Made by a program: the position numbers and the translations under genes. The notes below the pieces were generated by a model. That model saw nothing but the letters and a program-made list of their open reading frames with translations. It was not told where the DNA came from and made no database searches. From the NCBI RefSeq assembly GCF_030064065.1, contig NZ_CP125946.1:682001-746000 (forward strand): a stretch of 64,000 nt of DNA, in the 5' to 3' direction. This DNA comes from Rothia sp. SD9660Na (GTDB taxonomy: Bacteria; Actinomycetota; Actinomycetes; Actinomycetales; Micrococcaceae). Below, one piece after another: positions 8,088 through 16,821 of this stretch. Each line of letters opens with the position of its first letter. Within the stretch, counting starts at the first letter, position 1.

Positions 8088-8444
8088 ATGTCTGATGCCC
8101 CCGCACCCGCTTGCCCTGCCTGCTCTGAAGAATATTCCTACCAGCAGGGGGATCTCTGGGTCTGCCCTATGTGTGGACATGAATGGGCAGAAGGCGAAGA
8201 CTCCGCAGCAGAAGAAACCGGTTCCAAGGTACTGGACTCCGTGGGCAATGAGCTGCTTGACGGTGACTCTGTGACCATCACCAAGGGCCTCAAGGTTAAG
8301 GGCGGCGCAGATATTAAGGCCGGCACCAAGGTGCGCGGTATCCGCCTGCTCGAAAGCCCCGTCAACGGCCACGACATCGAGGCTAAGGTTCCCGGCGCGG
8401 GCCAGATGTACCTCAAGTCCTCCGTGGTCAAAAAGAGCAACTAA
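8088..8444 (+). CDS. PhnA/YjdM-family zinc-ribbon protein
   Basis: This 118-residue protein has an N-terminal zinc ribbon (CPACSEE and CPMCGHEW) followed by the conserved PhnA domain (VLDSVGNELLDGDSV, LKVKG). The family was once linked to phosphonate use; its biochemical role is unsettled. ATG 8088 is preferred because GGAG lies nine bases upstream and family members begin with a few residues before the first cysteine pair. The in-frame ATG at 8076 would put that GGAG inside the gene. Confidence 0.88.
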   Translation: MSDAPAPACPACSEEYSYQQGDLWVCPMCGHEWAEGEDSAAEETGSKVLDSVGNELLDGDSVTITKGLKVKGGADIKAGTKVRGIRLLESPVNGHDIEAKVPGAGQMYLKSSVVKKSN

Positions 8445-8468
8445 TCTCTTGAAAGCAGTGGCCCACTC

Positions 8469-9845
8469 ATGAAATGGCTAGTGTGGGCGGTGGCTATAGC
8501 CGCCTACGTGTTCTCAATTATCAACCGCAGCTCCTTCTCGGCGCTGGGGGCCACTGCCCAAACCCACTTTGGAGTAGAGGCTACAGCGATTTCCCTCTTC
8601 ATCATGCTGCAACTGGTGGTCTATGCCAGCTGTCAGGTGCCGGTGGGTGCCCTGCTGGATCGTAAGGGGGCGCCGGTGCTGATTGCTGATGGCCTGACCC
8701 TCATGACGGCTGGCCAGCTCCTGCTGGCCCACAGCGACACCGTACCCATAGCTCTACTAGCCCGCGTGCTGGTAGGCAGCGGGGACGCCTGTATCTTCGT
8801 CAGCCTGATCCGCCTAATCTCAGATTGGTTTACTCCTAAACAGATTCCGGTGGTCAACCAAATCAGCGCTAATATGGGCCAGCTGGGCCAGCTGGTTGCC
8901 GTCACGCCCCTGGTTGCCCTGGTTGCTGCCCTGGGCTGGCAGGGCGGCTTTACTGTTCTCGCCGCTATCGGTTCTTGCCTTCTGCTTCTGGCCCTCTTCA
9001 CGCTCAGGCCGGCTCCCGGCAGGGCTACCGTAGCCCAGGGGCTGGGCCGCCGGGCCCGGCGCGGACGGGGGAGCGCGTCCGCCCGGCGTCCGCACCCTCA
9101 CCAGGACGAAGCTAATCAGGCCCGCACCAATCACCCCTACCTCGTCACCGACTCCCTACCTGTTCTTCCCCCGGCCCCCAACCCCGGGTTCCTTTCCTCC
9201 ATCAAACAGGTGCTGGCTTACCCGGGAGTGCGCCTGGCCTTCTGGGTACACTACGTCACCGCCTCTATGATTTTCTCTATCATGTTGCTGTGGGGCATGC
9301 CTTTTTTAACCGGGGGCCTGGGCTATAGCCGGGCCCTAGCCTCGGCCATTATCAGTACGGTGGTTGCCGCTATCGTGTTAGCTGGCTTCTTCACCGGCTC
9401 GATTCTCTCCCGCTTCTCTGCCTACCGAGTCCACATCGCGGTGGGTAGCAGCCTGCTCAACCTTAGCCTCTGGTCCTTGATTTTCTTCTGGCCCGGAACC
9501 CTACCGACAGCCCTGCTCTATGCCGCAGCTATCACCTTAGGGATCAACGGGCCGGTGTCCATGGCGGCCTTTGAGGTGGTGCGCTCGCATGTGCTCCAGC
9601 ACCAGCGTGGCCTGGCAACCGGTATCGCCAACATGGGCGGGTTTACCGGAGCCCTGGTCATCGTGCTTCTGATTGGTCTGATCCTTGACAGTCTGGGCGC
9701 AGGCACCCCCGAGACCTATACCCGCGAAGCCTTCCGCTGGGCTATGGCCAGCCACATCCCGGTGATTTTGCTGGGAATTATCATGATTGCCCTGCTCTAC
9801 CCCAAAGCCAAAAAGGCGCTGGAAGGTCGGGCGCAGGCGTCCTAA
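8469..9845 (+). CDS. Major facilitator superfamily transporter
   Basis: The protein has 458 residues with about twelve membrane helices. GALLDRKGA at the loop between helices 2 and 3 is the MFS signature A. The central cytoplasmic loop (about residues 185-235) carries a low-complexity Arg/Ala/Gly-rich stretch ending before LAYPGVRLAF. At DNA level this stretch (9050-9100) is unusually GC-rich and contains GCGGACG/GCGTCCGC copies in inverted orientation, suggesting a repeat-like insertion tolerated in the loop. Substrate unknown; the fold resembles NarK/nitrate or sugar-phosphate type MFS only loosely. It starts 24 bases after the PhnA-like gene and may be co-transcribed. Confidence 0.85.
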   Translation: MKWLVWAVAIAAYVFSIINRSSFSALGATAQTHFGVEATAISLFIMLQLVVYASCQVPVGALLDRKGAPVLIADGLTLMTAGQLLLAHSDTVPIALLARVLVGSGDACIFVSLIRLISDWFTPKQIPVVNQISANMGQLGQLVAVTPLVALVAALGWQGGFTVLAAIGSCLLLLALFTLRPAPGRATVAQGLGRRARRGRGSASARRPHPHQDEANQARTNHPYLVTDSLPVLPPAPNPGFLSSIKQVLAYPGVRLAFWVHYVTASMIFSIMLLWGMPFLTGGLGYSRALASAIISTVVAAIVLAGFFTGSILSRFSAYRVHIAVGSSLLNLSLWSLIFFWPGTLPTALLYAAAITLGINGPVSMAAFEVVRSHVLQHQRGLATGIANMGGFTGALVIVLLIGLILDSLGAGTPETYTREAFRWAMASHIPVILLGIIMIALLYPKAKKALEGRAQAS

Positions 9846-10015
9846 ATTCTGCGGGAGGGGGCGGACGCCTGCTGCCCCTCCCAGCCGCCAGACAGGCAGC
9901 ACGCGGGGAAAGTAACGGTATCTTGCCCACATTTTTAGGTTTTCACTGGGCAGCCTCGACGGTGCTCTTTAGAATTAAAAGCCGCACACCACGCCTTACT
10001 CCCCGTGAAGGAACC

Positions 10016-10675
10016 ATGACCAGAAAATCAGTTGTCCTGTTCACTAGCCTTGCTCTGCTGGCCCTCACCGCCTGCCAGCAGGAAGAAGTGATTACCCGCG
10101 TTGACCCGCAGACCGCTTCAGCAAGCGCCAGCTCAGCCTCACCCAGCCCTACCCCCGAGGCTACTTCCGTGACACCTAGCCCTGAGCCTACGACCGAAGA
10201 GCCAACCCCTGAACCGACTCCCGAAGACCCCTTCCCCGGTACCGTCTTTGCCGAGAACGGCGTGACCTTCTTTGTACCCCAGGACTATGTGCAGGACGCC
10301 ACCCCCTCCCAGGCAGAAATCTTTACCTACCAGTTCACCCACTACCGTAGCGCCGAGGACGCGGCCGGCCGCTTTATGGTGAGCACCCCCTATAACGATG
10401 AGCAGGGGCGTAGCGCCGAGGAAATGGAAAAGGAAACCGTCGCCCGTCTTACCCCGGCCTGGTCAATCAACGAGACCGTTGAGACTATCAACTACACCCG
10501 CGAGGACGGCGTGCGGGTAATTCGCTCTGAGGTGCGTTTTGCCTCAGGCAATAACCCCGGCTACATCTTTACCCTGGATAACGGGCACGAGCTGATGCAC
10601 GCCGCTATCTTGGTAGACGACGCCAATCCTGACTTCCTGAAGAAGATTGAGGATTCTATCGGCTTCGCCTGGTAG
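10016..10675 (+). CDS. Secreted lipoprotein of unknown function
   Basis: The signal peptide SVVLFTSLALLALTAC has a lipobox (LTAC) with the lipidated Cys at residue 18. A Ser/Thr/Pro/Glu-rich linker (about residues 25-70) leads to a 150-residue folded domain with no motif I recognise. The ATG at 10016 has GAAGGA at six bases and makes the signal peptide begin properly; a longer open frame from 9923 is not supported. TAGAAT at 9971-9976 is a candidate -10 box. Expected to be anchored on the outer face of the membrane. Confidence 0.8.
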   Translation: MTRKSVVLFTSLALLALTACQQEEVITRVDPQTASASASSASPSPTPEATSVTPSPEPTTEEPTPEPTPEDPFPGTVFAENGVTFFVPQDYVQDATPSQAEIFTYQFTHYRSAEDAAGRFMVSTPYNDEQGRSAEEMEKETVARLTPAWSINETVETINYTREDGVRVIRSEVRFASGNNPGYIFTLDNGHELMHAAILVDDANPDFLKKIEDSIGFAW

Positions 10676-10704
10676 CAGGCACCTTAGCCAGAAGCCTATA
10701 CACA

Positions 10705-10738
10705 CAGCGGGCGGAACCGGCACCGGTTCCGCCCGCTG
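10705..10738. terminator. Hairpin between convergent genes
   Basis: Arms 10705-10720 and 10723-10738 are a perfect 16-bp inverted repeat with a two-base loop. There is no clear T run. It separates the lipoprotein gene from the convergent TetR gene and may stop transcription from both sides. Confidence 0.6.
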
Positions 10739-10776
10739 CGGCGTTTAAAAAGTTTCGCTATAGGTTTGCCCCGCTT

Positions 10777-11469
10777 TTAGTTTTCTTCTGCGGTCTCTTC
10801 GGGGGTGTGTAGCTCGCCCACGCCCTCTGATAGGGCAATGAACTCGTCGATGTCTTCCTGGGTTGCATAGGGGACGGGGTGTACGAGCAGCTCGTTGATG
10901 CTGGAGCGGAAGATGTAGCTGAGGTTGACCGGGTCTGAACCCTTGCCGCCGATAATAGCCTTGGTGGTTAGGCCGTAGCTGAGCATGGTGAGCTGGTTAG
11001 CCTGTACCTTGACGTCAGTTCCGGCCTTGATTTGGCCTGCTTGGTCAAGGTGTACCAGCATGTCGTAGAAGAGGGTGCGGATGCGCTCTAGGCTGGTCAC
11101 CGAGATGTTCTTGATTTCGGGGGTGGAGCGTAGCTCGGCCACCATGCCCAGGGTGATGCGGGAAACCGCGCGGGAGCGCGGGGTGAGCGGGATGAAGTGC
11201 TCAAGAATCTTGACGGTGTTGAGCACGTCCTGCCCCTGTACCGATACCGCCCGCATACTGGCCTCAGTTTCTACGCTGATAAGTTCCAGGGCGTAGGTGA
11301 CCAGTTCGACGCGGCTGTCGAAGGAGTGGCGCAGCGAACCGGTGGAAATGCCGGCTTCGGCTGCCACGTTGCGAATGGTGATAGCGCTGACGCCGCGTTC
11401 GTTCAGGAGCTTCCAGACCGCCTGGGAGATGACTTTCTTGCGTTCGTTGTGGTCAATGAGCTTAGGCAC
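10777..11469 (-). CDS. TetR/AcrR-family regulator (second of a tandem pair)
   Basis: The 230-residue protein has an N-terminal helix-turn-helix (ITIRNVAAEAGISTGSLRHSF) of the BetI-like type and an all-helical ligand domain. Its first residues PKLIDHNERKKVISQAVW closely match those of the upstream gene, showing a tandem duplication. The GTG start at 11469 overlaps the upstream stop codon in GTGCCTAA and has AGGAG at seven bases, so the two are translationally coupled. A longer frame extends upstream but reads through the coupled gene. Ligand and targets unknown; autoregulation is likely but not shown. Confidence 0.9.
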   Translation of the reverse strand: MPKLIDHNERKKVISQAVWKLLNERGVSAITIRNVAAEAGISTGSLRHSFDSRVELVTYALELISVETEASMRAVSVQGQDVLNTVKILEHFIPLTPRSRAVSRITLGMVAELRSTPEIKNISVTSLERIRTLFYDMLVHLDQAGQIKAGTDVKVQANQLTMLSYGLTTKAIIGGKGSDPVNLSYIFRSSINELLVHPVPYATQEDIDEFIALSEGVGELHTPEETAEEN

Positions 11470-12112
11470 TGAAGAACTCCTGACTGAAGTAGTCGAGGGC
11501 CTGCTCTTCGGGGTAGGTGAAGATTTCCAGCAGGGTCTCGAAGTGGGTGAGCATGGGGGCCATGAGCTCCTCGTCGCTGGCTTCACCGTCGGTGAGCAGG
11601 TAGAGGCAGTTGATACCCCACAGCAGGGCTACGAGCTTTTCTACCTCTAGGTCGATATCGATATCGTCGCGCACAAACCCCTGGGCCCGTAGCTGGCTGA
11701 GCAGGAAGCCGTAGGCGTAGAGGAAGTCCTTTTCGTGGGACTGCAGAATCTTGGCGATACCGGGAATTGTTGAGGCATCGGCCAGCATGCCCGCAACCAC
11801 GGTGATAAAGAGCTTGCCGTCTTCAGAGACGGGGGAGAGCTCGGTGAAGATTTCTTCGAGGCTGTAAATCAGCTCGTAGTTGAAGGTCCGGCTGGTCAAG
11901 GCCCTAATGAAGCGCTTGCCCACATAGTCGAGGGAGAACTGCATCATCTCTTCGTGGGAAGGGAAAACATGGCGCAGGGAGCCTGTAGAGATGTCAGCTT
12001 CGGCGGCTACGGTTCGCACAGATACGCCGCGGACGCCTTCACGGGCTAGCACCGCCCAGACCGCCTGGGCGATTTCTTGTTTGCGTTCTTCGTGGTTGAT
12101 GAGCTTAGGCAC
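11462..12112 (-). CDS. TetR/AcrR-family regulator (first of a tandem pair)
   Basis: This protein has 216 residues and starts with GTG 12112, six bases after a TAAAGT -10 box read on the minus strand, which suggests a leaderless message. The helix-turn-helix is VSVRTVAAEADISTGSLRHVF. The C-terminal ligand domain differs strongly from its neighbour although the first 60 residues are similar, so the pair may bind related DNA sites but respond to different ligands. It lies next to the UvrA-like pseudogene on the same strand. Confidence 0.9.
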   Translation of the reverse strand: MPKLINHEERKQEIAQAVWAVLAREGVRGVSVRTVAAEADISTGSLRHVFPSHEEMMQFSLDYVGKRFIRALTSRTFNYELIYSLEEIFTELSPVSEDGKLFITVVAGMLADASTIPGIAKILQSHEKDFLYAYGFLLSQLRAQGFVRDDIDIDLEVEKLVALLWGINCLYLLTDGEASDEELMAPMLTHFETLLEIFTYPEEQALDYFSQEFFSA

Positions 12113-12204
12113 AGTTTGACTTTAGATGATGGTGTGGTTACTGGTACTGCACCCTGTCTTTTTTTCGTAGGATAACGAGTTTATGACGAGGTGTAGCAGG
12201 GGCG

Positions 12205-12716
12205 CTAGGACGCCAGGTAGGCAGCCAGGTGCTCCCCGGTGAGGGTATCTGTGGCAGCAAGCTGAGCGGGAGTCCCCTTAAACACGATTGTACCGCCACC
12301 GTGGCCAGCTTCTGGACCCACATCTATGATGTGGTCAGAATGGGCGATCACGGCCTGGTGGTGCCCGATACAGAGAAAACGGTGGTGCCGGCATCGACTA
12401 GCTGGTCGAGCAGGGCGAGGAACTGCTGAATATCAGTCAGGTGCAGGCCGGTGGTGGACTCGTCAAAGACATAGGTGACGTCGGTGAGCGGGGAACCTAA
12501 GTGGCGCACCATCTTGGCGAGCTGGTCAGACCCTCACCCACATCAACATCGGGCCGATCCTGATGCGGCATAAAACCCTACACAAAAGCCGAATACGTTT
12601 CGTTAATAAGACGCTGGGACTCAGCCGCCACCACACCAAAAGCCAAGGACGACTTACCCGACCCCGATACACCGGTAAAGACCTACAGTTACCCGCACAG
12701 CGCAACACCTTGCACC
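12205..12716 (-). pseudogene. UvrA-like ABC-ATPase remnant with internal deletion
   Basis: Read on the minus strand, the N-side fragment gives [20 protein letters not shown] and [11 protein letters not shown], then an in-frame stop and [17 protein letters not shown]: this is the Walker A region of a UvrA-like protein. After a shift of frame it gives [37 protein letters not shown] (Walker B/D-loop), then another frameshift to HSDHIIDVGPEAGHGGGTIV and a natural stop at 12205. The signature motif and most of the middle are missing. This is the single-module UvrA paralogue often found with drug resistance in actinobacteria, rather than the housekeeping gene; that distinction is inference. Confidence 0.85.
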
Positions 12717-12745
12717 ACCCCGGTTGCCTGCGCCACAATACAACT

Positions 12746-13240
12746 ATGGCTACTACACATCTTGAAGGCAATGACGTACAGACCGTAGGCGACCTGCCCG
12801 CCGTAGGTTCCACAGCACCCGCATTCACTCTGGTGGGCACCGACCTCGACGCAGTCACCTCAGACTCATTTGAGGGTAAGAACCTGGTCCTCAACATCTT
12901 CCCCTCCATCGACACCGGTGTCTGCGCCGCGTCCGTCCGTAAATTCAACGAAGAAGCATCCAAGCTCGAGAACACCACCGTCGTGTGCGTCTCCAAGGAT
13001 CTTCCCTTCGCTCTGGGCCGTTTCTGCGGCGCTGAAGGCATCGAAAACGTTGTCTCAGCCTCAGCCTTCCGCGACTCTTTTGGCGAAGACTACGGCGTAA
13101 CTATGACCGACGGCCCCCTGGCCGGCCTGCTGGCCCGCTCCGTTGTTGTCGTCAACGCCGCCGGTGAAATCGTCTATACCCAGCTCGTCGACGAAATCAC
13201 CACCGAACCTGACTACGACGCAGCGCTGGCCGCCCTCTAA
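12746..13240 (+). CDS. tpx: Thiol peroxidase (Tpx, atypical 2-Cys peroxiredoxin)
   Basis: The 164-residue protein matches family length. Peroxidatic Cys lies in [16 protein letters not shown] and resolving Cys in [19 protein letters not shown], about 34 residues later; the active-site Thr and Arg are present. It reduces hydrogen and alkyl peroxides with electrons from thioredoxin. CACAAT at 12734-12739 precedes the ATG by six bases, indicating a leaderless mRNA. A longer open frame begins at 12563, but its extra 61 residues overlap the antisense UvrA-like remnant and look random. Confidence 0.95.
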   Translation: MATTHLEGNDVQTVGDLPAVGSTAPAFTLVGTDLDAVTSDSFEGKNLVLNIFPSIDTGVCAASVRKFNEEASKLENTTVVCVSKDLPFALGRFCGAEGIENVVSASAFRDSFGEDYGVTMTDGPLAGLLARSVVVVNAAGEIVYTQLVDEITTEPDYDAALAAL

Positions 13241-13349
13241 AACCAACATCACTTACGCGGTGGGTATATCCCTTCCGCCTGCTGATCCTCTCCCAGCTCG
13301 CGCTGGGGCGCTCACAGCTCTCTAGAACAGAGACACCGCGCAACATTGA

Positions 13350-13460
13350 GCGCAGCAAACATACTCTCGCCGACTGACCCTCTCGCTCCTCGCCTAGAGG
13401 CTCGTCGCGATTCACGCCAGACCCATCCAGTCGGCTCCGAGTATGTTTGCTGCGCTTTTT
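13350..13460 (+). repeat. Covarying stem-loop element, copy A
   Basis: Outer arms 13350-13366 and 13439-13455 (ending CATACTC/GAGTATG) are a perfect 17-bp stem. Next come GCCGACTG pairing with CAGTCGGC, the constant strand ACCCTCTC, an inner hairpin closed by TCGC/GCGA, and the constant ATTCACGCCAG. TTTTT follows the stem, so it could end tpx transcription. It lies between convergent tpx and azlD. Confidence 0.85.
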
Positions 13461-13486
13461 GGTAGGTCTCTCTTTGAGGCATCTCC

Positions 13487-13813
13487 TTAGAAGATCCAGT
13501 TAGCAAGCACCACGCAGGTTGCTGTGCCCACGATGAGGGATAGCGCCAGGTTCTTCCGCCACAGGTGGGTAGCAACAGTTACTACCGCTCCGGCGAGGTA
13601 GGGCAGGGCTGTCTCGCGGGAAGAGTAGTCGATTTCTGCCAACACGTAAAAGCCCAGGCAGATGATGGCGCCCATGGGCAGCCAAGCAGCCAGATTAGCA
13701 ACCAGGGCTGAACCCTTGAGCACGGACTTCACACCGAAGGGAATCAGCCACAAGGCAAAGGTGATGCCGGCGGCCAGGAAAATAGCTGAGAGAATGTAGC
13801 CGGTGCTAGGCAT
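13487..13813 (-). CDS. azlD: AzlD-type branched-chain amino-acid exporter subunit
   Basis: The protein has 108 residues and three or four hydrophobic helices, with FALWLIPFGV and LPMGAIICLGFYVL typical of AzlD/BrnE. AzlD works as the small partner of AzlC in exporting branched-chain amino acids and methionine. The ATG at 13813 overlaps the azlC stop (ATGCCTAG), the usual coupling of this pair. The partner gene upstream is broken, so the subunit may have no function now unless another AzlC exists. Confidence 0.82.
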   Translation of the reverse strand: MPSTGYILSAIFLAAGITFALWLIPFGVKSVLKGSALVANLAAWLPMGAIICLGFYVLAEIDYSSRETALPYLAGAVVTVATHLWRKNLALSLIVGTATCVVLANWIF

Positions 13814-14397
13814 GCGGGGCCTCCTGGGCAGATACACCCTTGCGCTGGGTGCTTAGATGGCGAATGACGAGCAGGGCTACCAGGGCCAGCAGGGGTACCA
13901 GCAGCATGGAATGCGGGGCAAGAACGATGGCCGTCAGCGAAGCAATAACCGCGAGTGAGGCAGTCACCCGGTCTTTGACCGCCCGGTAGGCGTCGATAGA
14001 GAGCGCCAGGAACATGCCCGTCATCACGAAGTCAACGCCCTCTAAATGGGAGAGGAAAGTGGCTCCTAGAATCACGCCCAGGGTGGATCCACCCCACCAG
14101 CAGGAACTCCACCGACCCGGCAAAGACAATAGCTGAGAGAGCCGGGGCAACCCACCAGGGCAGGCCCATCGACGCGACCAGCACGCCCAGGCCCATGCCC
14201 ATGACCACAAAGCCGATGCAGAGCACGCCCGCTACGCGCAGGCCTTCCTTGAAGCCGATTTCGCCGGGAAGCTGGCTGATGTGTTCCCCTGTAATGGGAG
14301 CGGACGCCGTCGCCCCACTGGCGGGGCTCGGCAGATTGGCGGGGGTAGAAGGCGCCGAGAGCTGACCTGTATCTGGGCTGGTGTGGTGCATAGCCAT
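13806..14397 (-). pseudogene. azlC: azlC (branched-chain amino-acid exporter) with internal deletion
   Basis: The 5' part from ATG 14397 encodes a polar leader, then FKEGLRVAGVLCIGFVVMGM and FAGSVEFLLVG, the start of AzlC. At about 14080-14090 the frame shifts and the sequence jumps to LGVILGATFLSHLEGVDFVM, the C-terminal part of AzlC, and continues to the stop at 13806. The middle helices that normally follow the FAGS motif, roughly 90 residues, are absent. Both a deletion and a frameshift are needed to explain it, so the gene cannot make a normal permease. Confidence 0.85.
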
Positions 14398-14531
14398 AAG
14401 TTTAGATAAAACTAGAGGAACTCCAATTTTCTGATTAGTATGCAACTGCTTGCCTGCTCAGAAATAAAACCCGTGCTGGTACCGTTACCCGGGTACCGGC
14501 GTCCGCGCCAACCCCGAGAGAAAGAAGAACC

Positions 14532-14984
14532 ATGACCAACACCGCCCGCACCGAAGACCCCAACTACCGCGCCGTGACCGTCGAGCGGGTCGCCTCCCGC
14601 CACTACCGCGCCACCAACGCCAAGGGCGACACCCTCGACTTTGGCCAGGGCGAAGGCCTGCTCACCCCCGTCGAACTGCTCCTAGCCGCTATCGCTGGCT
14701 GCTCCGCCATCGACGTCGATGTGGTCACCGGCCGCAAGTCAGAACCCGAAACTTTCACCGTGCACTCCTCCGGCCTGCGTAAGGTCGATGAGAACAAGGC
14801 AGTTAACCTCGACGACATCGAAGTCAGCTTCAACGTGCGATTCCCTGCCACCGAAGAAGGTGAAAAAGCCCGCTCCATGGTCGACCGCCTGATCAAACTC
14901 TCCGCCGAAAAAGACTGCACCGTCTCCCGCACCGTCGAACACGGCGCGTCCGTCACCTTCATCAACGAAGATAAGCAGAGCTAA
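14532..14984 (+). CDS. OsmC/Ohr-family protein
   Basis: The protein has 150 residues. Two reactive cysteines typical of OsmC-fold peroxidases are placed in LAAIAGCSAIDV and AEKDCTVSRT, about 68 residues apart. The N-terminal strands and PVELLLAAIAGC helix fit the YhfA/OsmC subgroup, which reduces organic hydroperoxides or modifies thiols. AAAGAAGAA precedes the ATG. It is divergent from the azlC remnant. Substrate is not determined. Confidence 0.85.
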   Translation: MTNTARTEDPNYRAVTVERVASRHYRATNAKGDTLDFGQGEGLLTPVELLLAAIAGCSAIDVDVVTGRKSEPETFTVHSSGLRKVDENKAVNLDDIEVSFNVRFPATEEGEKARSMVDRLIKLSAEKDCTVSRTVEHGASVTFINEDKQS

Positions 14985-15009
14985 ATCACGCTGCCCACCC
15001 GGGGGTGCA

Positions 15010-15098
15010 GGGTGCTTGCGGTGGTAATCTAAAGTTTGTCTTATGCCCCCTAAGCAAAACTGTTGGGGGCTCATTACCACCGAAAGTAGCAGCACACT
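15010..15098 (+). promoter_or_regulatory. Promoter and leader hairpin of the LysP-like gene
   Basis: CGGTGGTAAT pairs with ATTACCACCG about 50 bases later, enclosing GCCCCC/GGGGGC. The TAATCT -10 candidate lies in the left arm, so only part of the hairpin would be transcribed. The leader is too short for a lysine riboswitch. The symmetry could instead be an operator. Confidence 0.4.
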
Positions 15099-16577
15099 AT
15101 GTCTACTGAAGCGCAGTCTGCACCCACCGGGCAGACCAAAGAAGAGCTCAAGCGCGGCCTCGCCAGCCGCCACCTCTCCATGATTGCCATCGGCGGCGCC
15201 ATCGGCACCGGCCTCTTTGTTGCCTCCGGCTCCACCATCGCCGAAGCTGGCCCCGGCGGCGCCCTGCTGGCCTACGCCCTCATCGGCATCATGGTGCTGC
15301 TCCTCATGCAGTCCCTGGGCGAAATGGCAGCCAACCTGCCCGTTGCAGGCTCCTTCCAGACCTTCGCCTCCCGCTACGTCTCAGACTCTTTCGGCTTCGC
15401 CATGGGCTGGAACTACTGGTTCAACTGGGCCATTACCGTAGCTGCTGAACTGGTGGCTGCCGGCGTCATCATGTCCTACTGGCTCCCAGGCGTTCCCGGC
15501 TGGGTCTGGGCAGGCGTCTTCCTGGCCATCATTCTGGGTATCAACGTGCTCTCGGCCCGCTCCTACGGCGAATCAGAGTTCTGGCTGGCTACCATCAAGG
15601 TGGTCACAGTTATCGTCTTCCTAATTGCCGGCGTCGCCATGATTTTCGGCATCCTGGGCAACCACGACAACGATTTCGCTAACTGGACCGACGGCGAAGC
15701 ACCCTTCAAGGGTGGCTTCCTCTCTATCCTGGCTATCTTCATGGTCGCTGGTTTCTCCTTTCAGGGCACCGAAATGATTGGTGTTGCCGCTGGTGAATCT
15801 GAGAACCCCCGCCGCGACGTGCCCCGCGCCCTCAAGAGCGTTTTCTGGCGCATCATGCTCTTCTACATCGGTGCTATCGCAATTATCGGTACCCTGATTC
15901 CCTACACCAGCCCCAACCTGCTGCGGGCGGACACCACCGATATCGCCTACTCACCCTTCACCATGGTTTTTGAGAACTTGGGTATTGCATTTGCCGCTTC
16001 GGTGATGAACGCCGTCATTCTGACCGCGATTCTCTCTGCCGGTAACTCGGGCCTCTATGTTTCATCCCGTATGCTCTATGCCCTGGCACTGGAGGGGCGT
16101 GCTCCCAAGATTTTTGCCCGCGTGAACTCCCGCGGCATTCCCATGCCCGCCCTGCTCATGACCGCCGCTATCGGCCTCTTCGGCTTCGTCTCTGCCGTTG
16201 TGGGCGAGGGTTCTGCCTACACCTGGCTGATTAACATCTCCGGCCTGTCGGGCTTCATCACCTGGGTGGGCGTGGCTATCTGCCACTACCGCTTCCGCCG
16301 CGCCTACGTTGCCCAGGGCAACGATGTGAACGACCTGCCCTACAAGGCCCCTCTCTTCCCGATTGGCCCCATCGTTGCGCTGCTGATGTGCCTGCTGGTG
16401 ATTGCCGGCCAGAACTACAACGCTATCTTCGCTGGCCACTGGTTCGAGGTTGTCTCGGCCTACATCGGTCTGCCCATCATTATTGGTGTGTGGCTGGTAC
16501 ACAAGCTGGTGACCGGTTCAAAGACTATTCCGCTCAAGGACGTGGACGTCTCTGGCCTTGAGGTCTCAGGCAAGTAG
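15099..16577 (+). CDS. Amino-acid permease of the APC superfamily (LysP-like)
   Basis: The protein has 492 residues with twelve membrane helices. The start of helix 1 reads SMIAIGGAIGTGLFVASGS, the substrate-binding glycine motif of the AAT branch, and FQGTEMIGVAAGESENP in helix 6 with PRALKSVFWRI after it is characteristic of lysine and related permeases. ELKRGLASRHLSM before helix 1 is also conserved. It imports a cationic or neutral amino acid by proton symport; lysine is the best guess. A terminator follows. Confidence 0.88.
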   Translation: MSTEAQSAPTGQTKEELKRGLASRHLSMIAIGGAIGTGLFVASGSTIAEAGPGGALLAYALIGIMVLLLMQSLGEMAANLPVAGSFQTFASRYVSDSFGFAMGWNYWFNWAITVAAELVAAGVIMSYWLPGVPGWVWAGVFLAIILGINVLSARSYGESEFWLATIKVVTVIVFLIAGVAMIFGILGNHDNDFANWTDGEAPFKGGFLSILAIFMVAGFSFQGTEMIGVAAGESENPRRDVPRALKSVFWRIMLFYIGAIAIIGTLIPYTSPNLLRADTTDIAYSPFTMVFENLGIAFAASVMNAVILTAILSAGNSGLYVSSRMLYALALEGRAPKIFARVNSRGIPMPALLMTAAIGLFGFVSAVVGEGSAYTWLINISGLSGFITWVGVAICHYRFRRAYVAQGNDVNDLPYKAPLFPIGPIVALLMCLLVIAGQNYNAIFAGHWFEVVSAYIGLPIIIGVWLVHKLVTGSKTIPLKDVDVSGLEVSGK

Positions 16578-16588
16578 GTCTCGTGCAA

Positions 16589-16632
16589 GAAAGGGGAGGG
16601 CACCGGGTTTTCCGGGGCCCTCCCTTTTCGTG
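16589..16632 (+). terminator. Terminator of the LysP-like gene
   Basis: AAAGGGGAGGGC pairs with GCCCTCCCTTTT around an inner CCGG-TTTT-CCGG loop, and the 3' arm ends in a T run. Confidence 0.8.
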
Positions 16633-16821
16633 TATCTAGGTGCGTTGACTCCCGTTTGTACCAGCCCCTGCCCACTTTGAGACCGATTTCTGAACACTGC
16701 CTGGTACAAAGTCGTCTGGGCAGGACGCGGACGCCTGTGGGCAGGGGAGCGCACCGGGCTAGAATGGTGTGGTTTGGTTTTGTTTTCTGTGTACGTGTTC
16801 TGGGTTGAAAGGTGTGGCCGC

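Noticed and set aside
12563..12745. An N-terminal extension of 61 residues on Tpx
   Set aside because: It overlaps the antisense UvrA-like remnant, is unlike any peroxiredoxin and ignores the promoter box just before ATG 12746.
15010..15098. Lysine riboswitch ahead of the LysP-like permease
   Set aside because: The leader is about 70 bases, far below the size of the L-box, and lacks its conserved core.
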